From assembly GCF_016316925.1 (NCBI RefSeq), contig NZ_JAEEGB010000009.1, positions 62,001 to 126,000 on the forward strand: DNA of 64,000 nucleotides. The letters run 5' to 3'. Made by a program: the position numbers and the translations under genes. How positions within the stretch are numbered: the stretch's first letter is position 1; the number at the start of each line of letters is the position of its first letter. The notes under the pieces were generated by a model that saw only the letters and a list, made by a program, of their open reading frames with translations, was not told the origin of the DNA and made no database searches. Positions 44,230 to 53,231 of this stretch are shown in pieces. Source of the DNA: Clostridium aciditolerans. Its GTDB lineage: Bacteria > Bacillota > Clostridia > Clostridiales > Clostridiaceae.

Positions 44230-45225
44230 ATGAAAAAAGTAACAATGCTTGATATTGCTAAAATGGCAGGAGTATCTAAGGCCACCGTTTCAATGGTTTT
44301 AAGTAAACATGATCAAAGTATAAGCGAGGAGACTAGAAATAAAGTGCTGAGTTTGGCTAAGGAAATGAACTATATACCAAACTCTTTGGCAAGAAGTCTA
44401 AGCACAAAAAAAACTGGTACAATTGGAATAATACTCCCGGATATCACTAACCCATTTTTTTCTTCAATTGCAAGAGCTATTGAGGATGAGGCTAGCTTAT
44501 TAGGATATAATGTAATTTTTTGCAATACAGATAATGAGACGAATAAGGAAGAAAAATATATTAAGTTACTAATAAGCAAACTAGTAGATGGAGTTATATT
44601 CATAGCCGGTGGAGAAAGCGAGAATAGTGTTAAAATGCTAAAGCATAATAACATTCCTTTTGTGCTTGTAGATAGATATATTGATACTCATGAAGAGGAA
44701 TACGGAGTATATGCTCTAAACAAAGATGGAGTTTTGAAAGGGATAGAGTATCTGTATAATGAAGGAAGTAGAAGAATTGCCTTTGTAGAAGGTCCTAAAA
44801 CCCTTGAAATTTCTAGACAAAGACTAGATGGTTATAAATATTCTATGAATAAATATGGATTATATGATGAGAGGCTTGTGTTCAGTGGAGATTTTACTAT
44901 AGACGGAGGAATTAAGGCTACAGAAAGCATATTGCAGAAAACAACTAATCTAGATGCTATATTTTACAGCAATGATGCAATGGCATTAGGGGGAATAAAG
45001 GTATTATTAAAAAGAGGATTTAAAATACCAAAGGATATAAGAGTTCTTGGCTTTGACAACATTGAACTATCAGAGATTTTTGAGCCAGAGTTAACAACAA
45101 TAGCCCAACCTATCTATGAAATGGGAAAACAATCTTGTAAGTTACTTATAGATGTTATAGACGCTGCAGATGTTGAAAACAAACAGATTTATTTTGAAAC
45201 AGAGCTTATAATTAGAGAAACATAG
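44230..45225 (+). CDS. rbsR: LacI-family repressor of the ribose operon
   Basis: A 331-aa LacI/GalR regulator. N-terminal HTH: TMLDIAKMAGVSKATVSMVLSKHD with hinge NSLARSLSTKKTGTIGIILPD, followed by a periplasmic-binding-protein-like effector domain (ITNPFFSSIARAIEDEA, FYSNDAMALGGIKVLLKRG, RVLGFDNIELSEIFEPELTTI). Its likely targets are the AACCGGTT operators at 39293-39319. It lies 99 nt after rbsB and is separated by a terminator. Confidence 0.92.
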   Translation: MKKVTMLDIAKMAGVSKATVSMVLSKHDQSISEETRNKVLSLAKEMNYIPNSLARSLSTKKTGTIGIILPDITNPFFSSIARAIEDEASLLGYNVIFCNTDNETNKEEKYIKLLISKLVDGVIFIAGGESENSVKMLKHNNIPFVLVDRYIDTHEEEYGVYALNKDGVLKGIEYLYNEGSRRIAFVEGPKTLEISRQRLDGYKYSMNKYGLYDERLVFSGDFTIDGGIKATESILQKTTNLDAIFYSNDAMALGGIKVLLKRGFKIPKDIRVLGFDNIELSEIFEPELTTIAQPIYEMGKQSCKLLIDVIDAADVENKQIYFETELIIRET

Positions 45226-45228
45226 AAT

Positions 45229-45255
45229 AATACCCGCGTAATTTACGCGGGTATT
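45229..45255. terminator. Bidirectional terminator between rbsR and glnA
   Basis: AATACCCGCGTAA with TTACGCGGGTATT; GC-rich stem for this genome, convergent genes on either side. Confidence 0.85.
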
Positions 45256-45259
45256 AACT

Positions 45260-47161
45260 TTATCCTATATCTATTAAGTTTTTCTTATATAAAGAATATA
45301 AATCTCTTAGTTCCTTAATTTTTTCATCTAATTCTATTTGGAGATTTGATACTTCATCATAGTGTTCAGCTTCTATAGCAATCTTAATTCTAGCAAATAA
45401 GCTCTTTTTAGAATAAGTATCTTTCATTATATAATGTCTTAATTCATTTATCTTCATCCAGTTAGCCACATCAAGATCCAATGCTTTGTCTATTGAATGA
45501 AGCATTTTACAACTTCTTATTTCATCAGAGTAGTTAGACATTATTCTATTGGTTATTTCTATAAGCCATCTCTTTGTTACAGCCAATCTAAAGCTGTTTA
45601 TAAGCTTTTCATCTAACACGTTGCCTTGGATAAGAACATTCTTTTTCTCGGGATACATATCAAATGCTTTTAGATTTTCATAAACTGTAGCTGGAGCCTT
45701 TCCAAAGAATTTCTCTCTTTCTTCCTCTGTAAAGTCTTCAAATACGTCCTCTTCACTTCTATATGCCCTTCCTTTTTCAAGGTAATCTGCATCAGCTTCT
45801 GGCTTCTTGGATAATTCAGCTAGAAGGTCATCTTCTGTTTTACCATTAGTTACAGCATATTTTATACCATCTATCATAGCTAGATAAAGTACAGCTACAG
45901 CTAGATAAGTATTTGTGTGAGGGTTTGGAGCTCTAAGTTCAAATCTAGTAGCTAAAGGGCTTTGTAAATCTCTTATTACACCTATAAGGATAGTTCTATT
46001 TCTTGAAGGAATTTCAACGGAATGTCCTATAGAGGTAACTATACAAACAGGAGCTTCGAATCCTGGTTTTAATCTTCTAAGTGAATCATTAGTAGAAGAT
46101 ACAAATGGATTTATTACTTCGTAGTTTTTAAGTATTCCCATTATAGAAGCATAACCGAAAGTACTTAAGAAATGGTTTTGAGTAGTTGAGAATAAATTTA
46201 TTCTTTTGCCATTCTTAAGCTTAAGTGCTATGCCAAAATGAGTATGCTCTCCACTACCAGCGACGCCATCTATAGGTTTAGCTAGGAATGTAACATCTAA
46301 CCCATTTCTTCTAAAGGTTTCTTTAATTATACTTCTAGCCAAAAGTTCGTTATCAGCAGCCTGAACTCCAGTAGAATATTTCCAGTCTATTTCAAGTTGT
46401 TCCATTATATGCGTAAATTTACCTGATTCGTCTATTTTTGCCTTTACCCCACCAACTTCTTTATGACCCATTTCAGGCTCTAAACCATAAGCATCCATCA
46501 TAAGGAGAGTCTGTTCTAGAGATGTTCTAACCGCTCCTTTAGTTCTTGTCCAGTATTGTTCTTGCAGTACTTGGGAAGTAGATAGTTCTTCAACGTGGGC
46601 CTTATCATTAGGAGTTTTTACCCAAAATTCTAGTTCTGTAGCACAGGTAGCAACTACGTCTTCAATGTCTTCAAATTTTACTCCGAATGATGAAAGTGAT
46701 TCAGGATACTTTTCAAATAAGTCTAATAGAGTTGATTTAAAATATTCAATGGAGTGTTTAAGAATGTGTCTAGAGTCTACGGCTTTATTATCGTGATATA
46801 AGAAACAAGGAATTCTCAGTGTTCCAACAGGTTTATTAGTTTCAAGGTCTAAATGCTCATAGTTATACTCTACGAACCAATTTACATCTTTATCTGCTAA
46901 CATATCCACTTTAGCGTTATTTAGGCTTGCGATTCCAGGGAGAACAACAGAAGAGCCATCAGTTTGAACTGCTCCTTTTAAAAAAGTGTCTATGTCCTCT
47001 AAAAAAACTTTTACAGGTATTTTTTCATCTGTATCATTTCCTGATAAATCTATACCGATTAAAGATACAAATTTTATTTCAGGATGGCAAGTTAGAATTT
47101 TTTTTAAGTCTTCTTCAGAATGTTTTTCCTTTGGGATTACATAGAGTAAGTCCTTTACCAT
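45260..47161 (-). CDS. glnA: Glutamine synthetase, long clostridial form
   Basis: ATP-dependent synthesis of glutamine from glutamate and ammonia. The catalytic domain is clear: TCATELEFWV (Glu metal ligands), GSGEHTHFGIAL (His/Glu), RLKPGFEAPVCI, and RNRTILIGVIRD with FELRAPNPHTNTYLAVAVL. At 633 aa it is much longer than bacterial GSI (about 445) and shorter than GSIII (about 700); an extended, helical C-terminal part (about residues 460-633) accounts for the excess. Regulation by GlnR is not evident. A consensus promoter lies upstream on the minus strand. Confidence 0.88.
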   Translation of the reverse strand: MVKDLLYVIPKEKHSEEDLKKILTCHPEIKFVSLIGIDLSGNDTDEKIPVKVFLEDIDTFLKGAVQTDGSSVVLPGIASLNNAKVDMLADKDVNWFVEYNYEHLDLETNKPVGTLRIPCFLYHDNKAVDSRHILKHSIEYFKSTLLDLFEKYPESLSSFGVKFEDIEDVVATCATELEFWVKTPNDKAHVEELSTSQVLQEQYWTRTKGAVRTSLEQTLLMMDAYGLEPEMGHKEVGGVKAKIDESGKFTHIMEQLEIDWKYSTGVQAADNELLARSIIKETFRRNGLDVTFLAKPIDGVAGSGEHTHFGIALKLKNGKRINLFSTTQNHFLSTFGYASIMGILKNYEVINPFVSSTNDSLRRLKPGFEAPVCIVTSIGHSVEIPSRNRTILIGVIRDLQSPLATRFELRAPNPHTNTYLAVAVLYLAMIDGIKYAVTNGKTEDDLLAELSKKPEADADYLEKGRAYRSEEDVFEDFTEEEREKFFGKAPATVYENLKAFDMYPEKKNVLIQGNVLDEKLINSFRLAVTKRWLIEITNRIMSNYSDEIRSCKMLHSIDKALDLDVANWMKINELRHYIMKDTYSKKSLFARIKIAIEAEHYDEVSNLQIELDEKIKELRDLYSLYKKNLIDIG

Positions 47162-47261
47162 TATATATGACCTCCTATAAAATATTGAAAGAATATTTTT
47201 ACTCTTATATTTTAAAAAATTAATATTAAACGAATAGTATAAAAGTCTTTATATATTCATG

Positions 47262-47290
47262 ATTTTATAATTAATATGCATATATGTCAA
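47262..47290 (-). promoter_or_regulatory. glnA promoter
   Basis: TTGACA (47290-47285), 17-nt spacer, TAAAAT (47267-47262) on the minus strand, giving a leader of about 95 nt. The rest of the 436-nt glnA-murI gap holds no gene I can see; it is AT-rich. Confidence 0.75.
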
Positions 47291-47533
47291 TAGAAAAATG
47301 AAGGATTATAAAACAAAATTGCAATAGTATGTTATTTCTTACATTTGGATGAGTTTGTAAACGAACCACGAATAATTTGAAAATAAAGTCATTGCAAGGG
47401 GTTTGTTTTTAAAAATATGATTATTATAATGAAAAAGAAAATGCAATAAACTTATTTGAAAATTCAGTTTTTTTATATTAATTTTAAATGTATACATTTT
47501 CAATGAATATTTATGCAAAATGTACTATTGAAT

Positions 47534-47578
47534 TTGTGTAATCCATATGTATATTATATAATATAAAATATACATATG
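47534..47578 (+). promoter_or_regulatory. murI promoter overlapped by a 35-bp palindrome
   Basis: TTGTGT (47534-47539), 17-nt spacer, TATAAT (47557-47562). CATATGTATATT (47544-47555) and its complement (47567-47578) form perfect 12-bp arms straddling the -10 box. Confidence 0.55.
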
Positions 47579-47597
47579 TACACAATGAGGTGGTAAA

Positions 47598-48380
47598 GTG
47601 AATTTAGAAAATAGGCCTATTGGCTTTTTTGACTCAGGTGTAGGAGGAATTAGTGTATTAAAAGAGGCAATAAAGGTTTTACCTAGAGAAGATTACATTT
47701 ATTTTGGAGATTCTAAGAATGCTCCTTATGGAACAAGAAGTGTAGAAGAAGTTAAAACACTAACTTTTAATGCTGTTGATTATTTAATAAAGAAGAATGC
47801 TAAGGCATTAGTTATTGCGTGCAATACAGCTACTAGTGCGGCAATAACAGACCTAAGAGAAAAGTATAGTGATCATATGCCTGTAATAGGTATAGAACCT
47901 GCCTTAAAGCCAGCAGTAGAATATAATAGAAGAGGAAAAATAATCATTATGGCTACTCCTATGACTTTAGCAGAAGCTAAGTTTAATAATTTGATGGAAA
48001 ATTATAGAGATAGGGCAGAGATTACTCCATTACCTTGTCCAGGATTGGTTGAATTAATAGAAGAGGGAATAATAGAAGGTGAGGAAGTAAACAGATACTT
48101 GCAGAAAAAGGTAGAGCCCTTCAAAGAAACTGGAATTGCAGCAATAGTTTTAGGATGTACTCACTATCCATTCATAAAAAAAGAGTTATCTATAGTATTA
48201 GAAAATAAAGTTCCTATTATTGATGGAAGCATGGGGACTGCGAAGCAATTAAAAAGACAGCTATTAGAATATAATATTATAAGTAAAAGAGAAGAAGCGG
48301 GTAAGGTGGAAATAAGCAATTCTCTAAATAATAATGAAATCATAAATTTAAGTTATAGATTGCTAAATTTAAATGAATAG
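47598..48380 (+). CDS. murI: Glutamate racemase
   Basis: Interconverts L- and D-glutamate for peptidoglycan. The 260-aa protein has both catalytic cysteines in their motifs (LVIACNTATSAA and VLGCTHYPFI) plus FFDSGVGGISVL at the N-terminus and FGDSKNAPYG. GTG start at 47598 with GAGGTGG 6 nt upstream. Downstream is an unrelated cyclophilin gene; the 124-nt gap between them holds no clear terminator. Confidence 0.96.
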   Translation: MNLENRPIGFFDSGVGGISVLKEAIKVLPREDYIYFGDSKNAPYGTRSVEEVKTLTFNAVDYLIKKNAKALVIACNTATSAAITDLREKYSDHMPVIGIEPALKPAVEYNRRGKIIIMATPMTLAEAKFNNLMENYRDRAEITPLPCPGLVELIEEGIIEGEEVNRYLQKKVEPFKETGIAAIVLGCTHYPFIKKELSIVLENKVPIIDGSMGTAKQLKRQLLEYNIISKREEAGKVEISNSLNNNEIINLSYRLLNLNE

Positions 48381-48504
48381 TCTCTGAATTAATCTATATA
48401 ATTTATATAGATTATATATGAAGAAAATAGTAAATAATAAAAGTTATGATATAATTCAAATATAATATATTAAGATTTGTTAAATGAAGGGAGAATGAAT
48501 ACAT

Positions 48505-49020
48505 ATGAATCCAATAGTAACGATTAAAATGAACAATGGAAAAGTGATGAAGGCTGAACTATATCCAGAAATTGCTCCAAATACAGTTAATAATTTTATA
48601 AGCTTAATAAAGAAAGGTTTTTATAATGGATTAACATTTCATAGAGTAATTCCTGGTTTTATGATTCAGGGAGGATGTCCAGAAGGAGTAGGAACAGGTG
48701 GTCCAGGATATTCAATAAAGGGTGAATTTAGCAACAATGGATTTAAAAATGAACTTAAGCATACTAAAGGTGTTTTATCTATGGCAAGAGCTATGAATCC
48801 TAACTCTGCTGGAAGTCAATTTTTTATTATGGTAGAAGTCTCACCACATCTAGATGGTCAATACGCATCATTTGGTAAGTTAATAGAAGGTGAGGAAGTA
48901 TCAGAAGAAATAGTGAATTCTAAAACAGATTTTAGAGATAGACCTTATGAAGAGCAAGTAATGGAAGAGGTTACAGTAGATACTTTTGGAAAAGAGTACC
49001 CTGAACCAGAAAAACTTTAA
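48505..49020 (+). CDS. Cyclophilin-type peptidyl-prolyl isomerase
   Basis: A 171-aa cytoplasmic PPIase (PpiB type). The fold markers FHRVIPGFMIQGGCPEGVGTGG and SMARAMNPNSAGSQFFIMV contain the active-site Arg, Phe, Met and Gln. No signal peptide. AAGGGAG lies 13 nt before ATG 48505, slightly long. Followed 27 nt later by the DUF3783 gene. Confidence 0.94.
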   Translation: MNPIVTIKMNNGKVMKAELYPEIAPNTVNNFISLIKKGFYNGLTFHRVIPGFMIQGGCPEGVGTGGPGYSIKGEFSNNGFKNELKHTKGVLSMARAMNPNSAGSQFFIMVEVSPHLDGQYASFGKLIEGEEVSEEIVNSKTDFRDRPYEEQVMEEVTVDTFGKEYPEPEKL

Positions 49021-49047
49021 TAAATTAAAGAAGGGAGTGCACTACTG

Positions 49048-49422
49048 TTGGAAAACGATAAAACTATGTTGATATTTGGTTTTGATAAAGAAGACAAACA
49101 AATTATGCATGACCTACTGAAAAAAAATAATCTTCCTGACTACAAGGTTATTGAAGAGTCTATGGGAAAAATGAAAATAAAAGATATACTGAATGGGCTA
49201 AAATTAGATATATATAATTGTAGACTTCCACAAGAGAAGGTTATATTATTAAATAACTTTAATGATGAGGAATTAGAGAAAGTCATAAAAGATTTAAGAG
49301 CTAACTTGATAAGTAAGCCTATTTTAGCTGTAGTTACAGAAACATCTATAGAGTGGACTTTTGAAAATTTATTGGAACACTTAATAGAAGAAAGAGAATG
49401 GGCTAAAAATTACAGAAAGTAA
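49048..49422 (+). CDS. DUF3783 protein
   Basis: A 124-aa protein with the DUF3783 pattern (MLIFGFDKEDKQIMHDLLKK, VILLNNFNDEELEKVIKDLR, AVVTETSIEWTFENLLEHLIEERE). Function unknown; the family is common in Firmicutes and Thermotogae. Starts at TTG 49048 with AAGGGAGTG upstream; an in-frame ATG lies 6 codons further on without an SD. The next gene (XRE regulator) starts 14 nt after its stop. Confidence 0.8.
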   Translation: MENDKTMLIFGFDKEDKQIMHDLLKKNNLPDYKVIEESMGKMKIKDILNGLKLDIYNCRLPQEKVILLNNFNDEELEKVIKDLRANLISKPILAVVTETSIEWTFENLLEHLIEEREWAKNYRK

Positions 49423-49436
49423 AAGTTGGGGGAAAA

Positions 49437-50105
49437 ATGAGTAGAGTTGGAGAAAAAGTAAAAAATATAAGAACTAGTATTGGTATGAGCCAAAAACAAT
49501 TAGCTAAAAAGTTAGGTGTATCTGAAAGCTTTATTAGTGAAATAGAATCAGGAAGAAAAGTCATAAACCAAAGTTTAATTGATAGACTATCAAAGGTATT
49601 AGGGAAAGATATTAATGATATTACAATGTCCTTTGAAGAGCAAGTATATAAAGAAGAAAAGACTGAGAAGTTTTCTAGTAAAAAGAAACAGGAAGAGGTA
49701 AAGGATGTGTGGAATGAAGCCTTTGGCTCAGTATTAAAAAAAGTTCCTGTTTATACATATAATATGGAAAGACCGATTAGTTTTAAGCAGCTTCCATTAA
49801 TAAACAATAAGGTTGATGGCTATGCTCAGGATAAGGTATTATATTTGGAAATTGAAGATGATGACATGATAGGATTTAGAATATCAAAAGGAGATTTAGC
49901 TTTTGCTCATATCACACATGAAGTAGAAAATAATGCAGTATGCCTTGTAGAATATGATAACAAGAGAACGGTGAGGCAAATAAAGAAGTTAGATAATAGT
50001 AAGTTATTGCTTTTAAGCAATAGAGGTAGTTTAAAAACAGAAACAATTGGGGTAAAAGATATCAAGGTTATAGCTAAGCTTGATAGACTCGAGATAAAAT
50101 TATAA
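49437..50105 (+). CDS. XRE-family regulator with an S24/LexA-like C-terminal domain lacking the catalytic Ser
   Basis: A 222-aa protein. Residues 5-62 form a Cro/C1-type HTH (IGMSQKQLAKKLGVSESFISEIESGRK). The C-terminal half (about 120-222) has the S24 peptidase-like beta fold (YLEIEDDDMIGFRISKGDLAFA, RQIKKLDNSKLLLLSN), but the position of the usual DSM serine reads DDDM, so self-cleavage is unlikely. It may act as a repressor that senses through the S24-like fold without proteolysis. Lies 14 nt after DUF3783, probably co-transcribed. Confidence 0.78.
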   Translation: MSRVGEKVKNIRTSIGMSQKQLAKKLGVSESFISEIESGRKVINQSLIDRLSKVLGKDINDITMSFEEQVYKEEKTEKFSSKKKQEEVKDVWNEAFGSVLKKVPVYTYNMERPISFKQLPLINNKVDGYAQDKVLYLEIEDDDMIGFRISKGDLAFAHITHEVENNAVCLVEYDNKRTVRQIKKLDNSKLLLLSNRGSLKTETIGVKDIKVIAKLDRLEIKL

Positions 50106-50109
50106 TAAA

Positions 50110-50157
50110 TTAATAAAAGTCTCTATTACTGGGTTAAGTAATAGAGACTTTTATTAA
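50110..50157 (+). terminator. Terminator after the XRE gene
   Basis: A 21-bp perfect stem, 50110-50130 with 50137-50157, loop GGGTTA, T-rich end. Confidence 0.9.
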
Positions 50158-50173
50158 TCTATTATAAATACCT

Positions 50174-50202
50174 TTGTCAAAATAATACTAATGTTGTATA
50201 AT
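50174..50202 (+). promoter_or_regulatory. Promoter of the H-NOX chemoreceptor gene
   Basis: TTGTCA (50174-50179), 17-nt spacer, TATAAT (50197-50202), 72 nt before the ATG. Confidence 0.75.
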
Positions 50203-50274
50203 TTATTTTAATATAAACTATTTGTATAAGTAGTAGTTTTTGATGAAAATTTGTAAATGTTTAGGAGGGAGTAT

Positions 50275-52074
50275 ATGAAAGGGACTGTAGTTGCTACATG
50301 GATGAGAACCTGTAGAAAGTTACATGGTAATGACACAGTAGATAAGGCTATGGAAGCTGTAGGTTGGGGATCAAATAAAATATTTTCACCTGCAGAAAAT
50401 ATAGAAGATACAAAAGTTAAGGAAGCAATTAATCTAATAGCACAAGATAATAAGGTTGACACTAAAAGCTTATGGAGGGAAATAGGAATAGATAATATAA
50501 GTGCGTTTCATAGTGATTTTCCAGCATTTTTCGAGCATGAAAATCTATATTCATTCCTAAAGTCACTATTTGATATACATGTTGTTATGACGAAGAAATT
50601 CCCAGGAGCTAAGCCGCCACTAGTAACAATAACTCCTATATCGGATAGGGTAGCTATTTTTGATTATAGATCTCAAAGAGGTATGTTTGACTATCTTGCA
50701 GGATTAATTGAAGGGGCCTCTAGATTTTTTAATGAGAAGATTAAAGTAGAAGAAATAGAGAAAACTAATGAATCGGTAAAATTTAAGTTTACTTTTGAAA
50801 AGGATATATATTATAAAAAAGTATATAGATTTAACAAGCTTCTTTCATTGGGATTTTTAAAAGATATAGGCGCAAAAGTAGGATTGTTCACATTCATACT
50901 TTCTCTAGCTACATCCATTCCTATTATTGGAGTTAACAATGTAGTTAAGGCTATAATAGTTTCAGTTATACCAGCAATAGCTTCATGGATAGCTGCATCT
51001 GCTCTTATGGGGCCTAAATCCATTATAATGGATGATTTAAATAAAATTATTAACAGCAGTTTTATTGAAGATGGAGATATAGAAACAGGAGACTTTTTTG
51101 AAGATATATATAGGTTACTTAAGAATCATAAAAAAAGCGTCAGAGCAGATTTTGTAGGATTCAAAGGTGTTACAGACGAAATGAATACATTTGTAAGTAA
51201 TATAAATACAATATCTGATTCTATGAATCATACATCTGCGGAAATATCCGATGTAGTTGAGCAAGTAGCTAATTGTGCAGTAGACCAAGCTCAAAATACT
51301 GAAAGAGCGGTTTCGGTACTTAATGATAATATTCAAAATCTTAAAAGCATCGTTGAAAGTGAAAACAGTAATAAAACTGAATTAGAAAAAGCTCTAGGAA
51401 AAATAAATAATAGTTATGAAAACGTAAATAATACAAGTAAAAATATACTCGATACTTTGGACAAGTTTCAACAGGTTAAAGATAAGGGTCTTGAACTTCA
51501 AGGTAAAGCAAAGGATATTACACATATTGTTTCCATAGTATCTGGTATTTCTGAGCAGACAAACTTATTAGCATTAAATGCATCTATTGAAGCTGCTCGT
51601 GCAGGAGAACAAGGAAGGGGTTTTGCTGTAGTTGCAGAAGAGGTACGAAAATTAGCGGAACAATCAAAGAATGCAGTGGAAGAGATAAATACAAATTTAA
51701 TTCAATTTGTAGAAGAGATCCGAGGGCTAGTAGAAAAAATAGACTCTCAATATTATGTTCTTCAAGAGGAAACTAAAAGTTTAGAGAGTGTGAGAGATAT
51801 AAGCTATGAAGCGACAACATCAGTACAGATTGTAGCATCATCCATGATACAAACAATAAACGAATTGAGCAAAGAGGCTGACTCTATTGCAAGTATTTAC
51901 GATAACATAGAATCTCTTGCTGCTATAGCTCAGGAGAACTCTGCTTCCTCTGAAGAAGTAAGTGCAAGTGTTTCAAACTACACTAACGAAATTAGAAAGC
52001 TCATAGTAAATATTCATGATTTTAAAAATATAGCTGAAACATTTAAAACAGAATTAGGCAAATATAAAATATAA
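50275..52074 (+). CDS. H-NOX domain methyl-accepting chemotaxis protein
   Basis: A 599-aa chemoreceptor with an N-terminal heme-binding H-NOX domain (residues 1-185) instead of a periplasmic sensor. Key residues match the Thermoanaerobacter H-NOX numbering exactly: proximal His102 ([10 protein letters not shown]), the YxSxR heme-propionate motif Y131, S133, R135, and the distal Tyr140 (GMFDYLAG) that permits O2 binding. Two adjacent hydrophobic segments follow (about 205-255), then a HAMP-less linker and a MCP signalling domain with the hairpin tip [21 protein letters not shown]. It probably steers motility away from NO or O2. ATG 50275 has AGGAGGG upstream. Confidence 0.93.
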   Translation: MKGTVVATWMRTCRKLHGNDTVDKAMEAVGWGSNKIFSPAENIEDTKVKEAINLIAQDNKVDTKSLWREIGIDNISAFHSDFPAFFEHENLYSFLKSLFDIHVVMTKKFPGAKPPLVTITPISDRVAIFDYRSQRGMFDYLAGLIEGASRFFNEKIKVEEIEKTNESVKFKFTFEKDIYYKKVYRFNKLLSLGFLKDIGAKVGLFTFILSLATSIPIIGVNNVVKAIIVSVIPAIASWIAASALMGPKSIIMDDLNKIINSSFIEDGDIETGDFFEDIYRLLKNHKKSVRADFVGFKGVTDEMNTFVSNINTISDSMNHTSAEISDVVEQVANCAVDQAQNTERAVSVLNDNIQNLKSIVESENSNKTELEKALGKINNSYENVNNTSKNILDTLDKFQQVKDKGLELQGKAKDITHIVSIVSGISEQTNLLALNASIEAARAGEQGRGFAVVAEEVRKLAEQSKNAVEEINTNLIQFVEEIRGLVEKIDSQYYVLQEETKSLESVRDISYEATTSVQIVASSMIQTINELSKEADSIASIYDNIESLAAIAQENSASSEEVSASVSNYTNEIRKLIVNIHDFKNIAETFKTELGKYKI

Positions 52075-52143
52075 TATTTATACGAAATTAACCTAGTTAA
52101 GAGATAAAGTTTAGAATAATGAATGTAAATAACTTGAGGAATA

Positions 52144-52190
52144 TAAAAAACTAGCAGGAAGCTACCTAATGGCTTCTTGCTAGTTTTTTT
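52144..52190. terminator. Bidirectional terminator between the chemoreceptor and the radical SAM gene
   Basis: AAAAAACTAGCAGGAAGC pairs with GCTTCTTGCTAGTTTTTT. Confidence 0.85.
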
Positions 52191-53088
52191 ATATTCCTTT
52201 TAAATCAAATTCTGGTACGAAGCTTTCTGAAGAAGTACCAGAATCTTGAATAAAAGCATTTTTTACTCCTAAATATAAACAATAATCTATGAGACTGTCA
52301 TAATGTTTAGGATTAAGGGGCCTGTTAATTTCAGGGAATAATTTAACATCATGCATAGGAGTATACTGATTCATTATGCTTATATAAACGGAGTGACCAT
52401 AGTTCTTATATATGTAGTCTATAACTTTTTTTGAATCAAACAATAAACCAGGTAACATCATGTGTCGTATAATTAATCCCTTTTGTATTAGTCCATTGTC
52501 ATCAAATTTTGGTTCTCCAACTTGAAGAAACATTTCTTTTATAGCTTTAGAAGCTTTTTCGAAATAATCTGGTGCGTTAGAGTATTTAGTAGAATATTTG
52601 TTGTCAAAATATTTTAAGTCCGGAAGATATACATCTACGTATCCCTTTAAGGCTTTTATAGTCTCAACATTTTCATAGCCATTGGTATTAAATAAAATTG
52701 GTATATTGAGTCCATTAGATTTTGCTAAGTCCAGTGATTTTATAATCTGCGGAACATAATGCGTTGGAGTAACTAAGTTTATATTATGAGCTCCTCTTTG
52801 TTGCTGCTCTAAAAAGATTTCGCTTAATCTTTCAATGGAGATAGCTTTTCCTATTCCCTCAGCACTTATCCTGTGATTTTGACAGAATACACATTTTAAA
52901 TTACAATTTGAAAAAAATACAGTTCCGGAACCATTTTTGCCAGATATACAGGGCTCTTCCCAATAATGAAGGGATGCTAATGCAACCTTAACAGTATTAC
53001 CTGAATTACAAAAACCTATTTTACCATCTAATCTATTTACATTACAATTTCTTGGACATAATCTGCAGCTTTTAAGCAAGTCAAACAT
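52189..53088 (-). CDS. Radical SAM protein, PflA-like (COG1313 type)
   Basis: A 299-aa radical SAM enzyme. The cluster motif reads FSNCNLKCVFCQNHRIS (CxxxCxxC, about residues 62-69). A cysteine-rich N-terminal stretch (CRLCPRNCNVNRLDGKIGFC) resembles the extra Fe-S ferredoxin-like motif of pyruvate formate-lyase activating-type proteins. The protein LVTPTHYVPQII and YLPDLKYFD fit the COG1313 group. The substrate is unknown; no glycyl radical enzyme is beside it. ATG 53088 has GAGGTG 6 nt upstream; the longer frame (53097) lacks this spacing. Confidence 0.85.
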   Translation of the reverse strand: MFDLLKSCRLCPRNCNVNRLDGKIGFCNSGNTVKVALASLHYWEEPCISGKNGSGTVFFSNCNLKCVFCQNHRISAEGIGKAISIERLSEIFLEQQQRGAHNINLVTPTHYVPQIIKSLDLAKSNGLNIPILFNTNGYENVETIKALKGYVDVYLPDLKYFDNKYSTKYSNAPDYFEKASKAIKEMFLQVGEPKFDDNGLIQKGLIIRHMMLPGLLFDSKKVIDYIYKNYGHSVYISIMNQYTPMHDVKLFPEINRPLNPKHYDSLIDYCLYLGVKNAFIQDSGTSSESFVPEFDLKGI

Positions 53089-53231
53089 TATTAACACCTC
53101 TATCTAAAGTAAAAATATTACCTTAGGCATAATCAAAGAAATAATAGACCAGTATTCTCGCATATTTGGTCTCTTATTTCTTTTCATATGCCTTAAATAA
53201 TTATACAGTTATATATAAATATCTGTATAGG

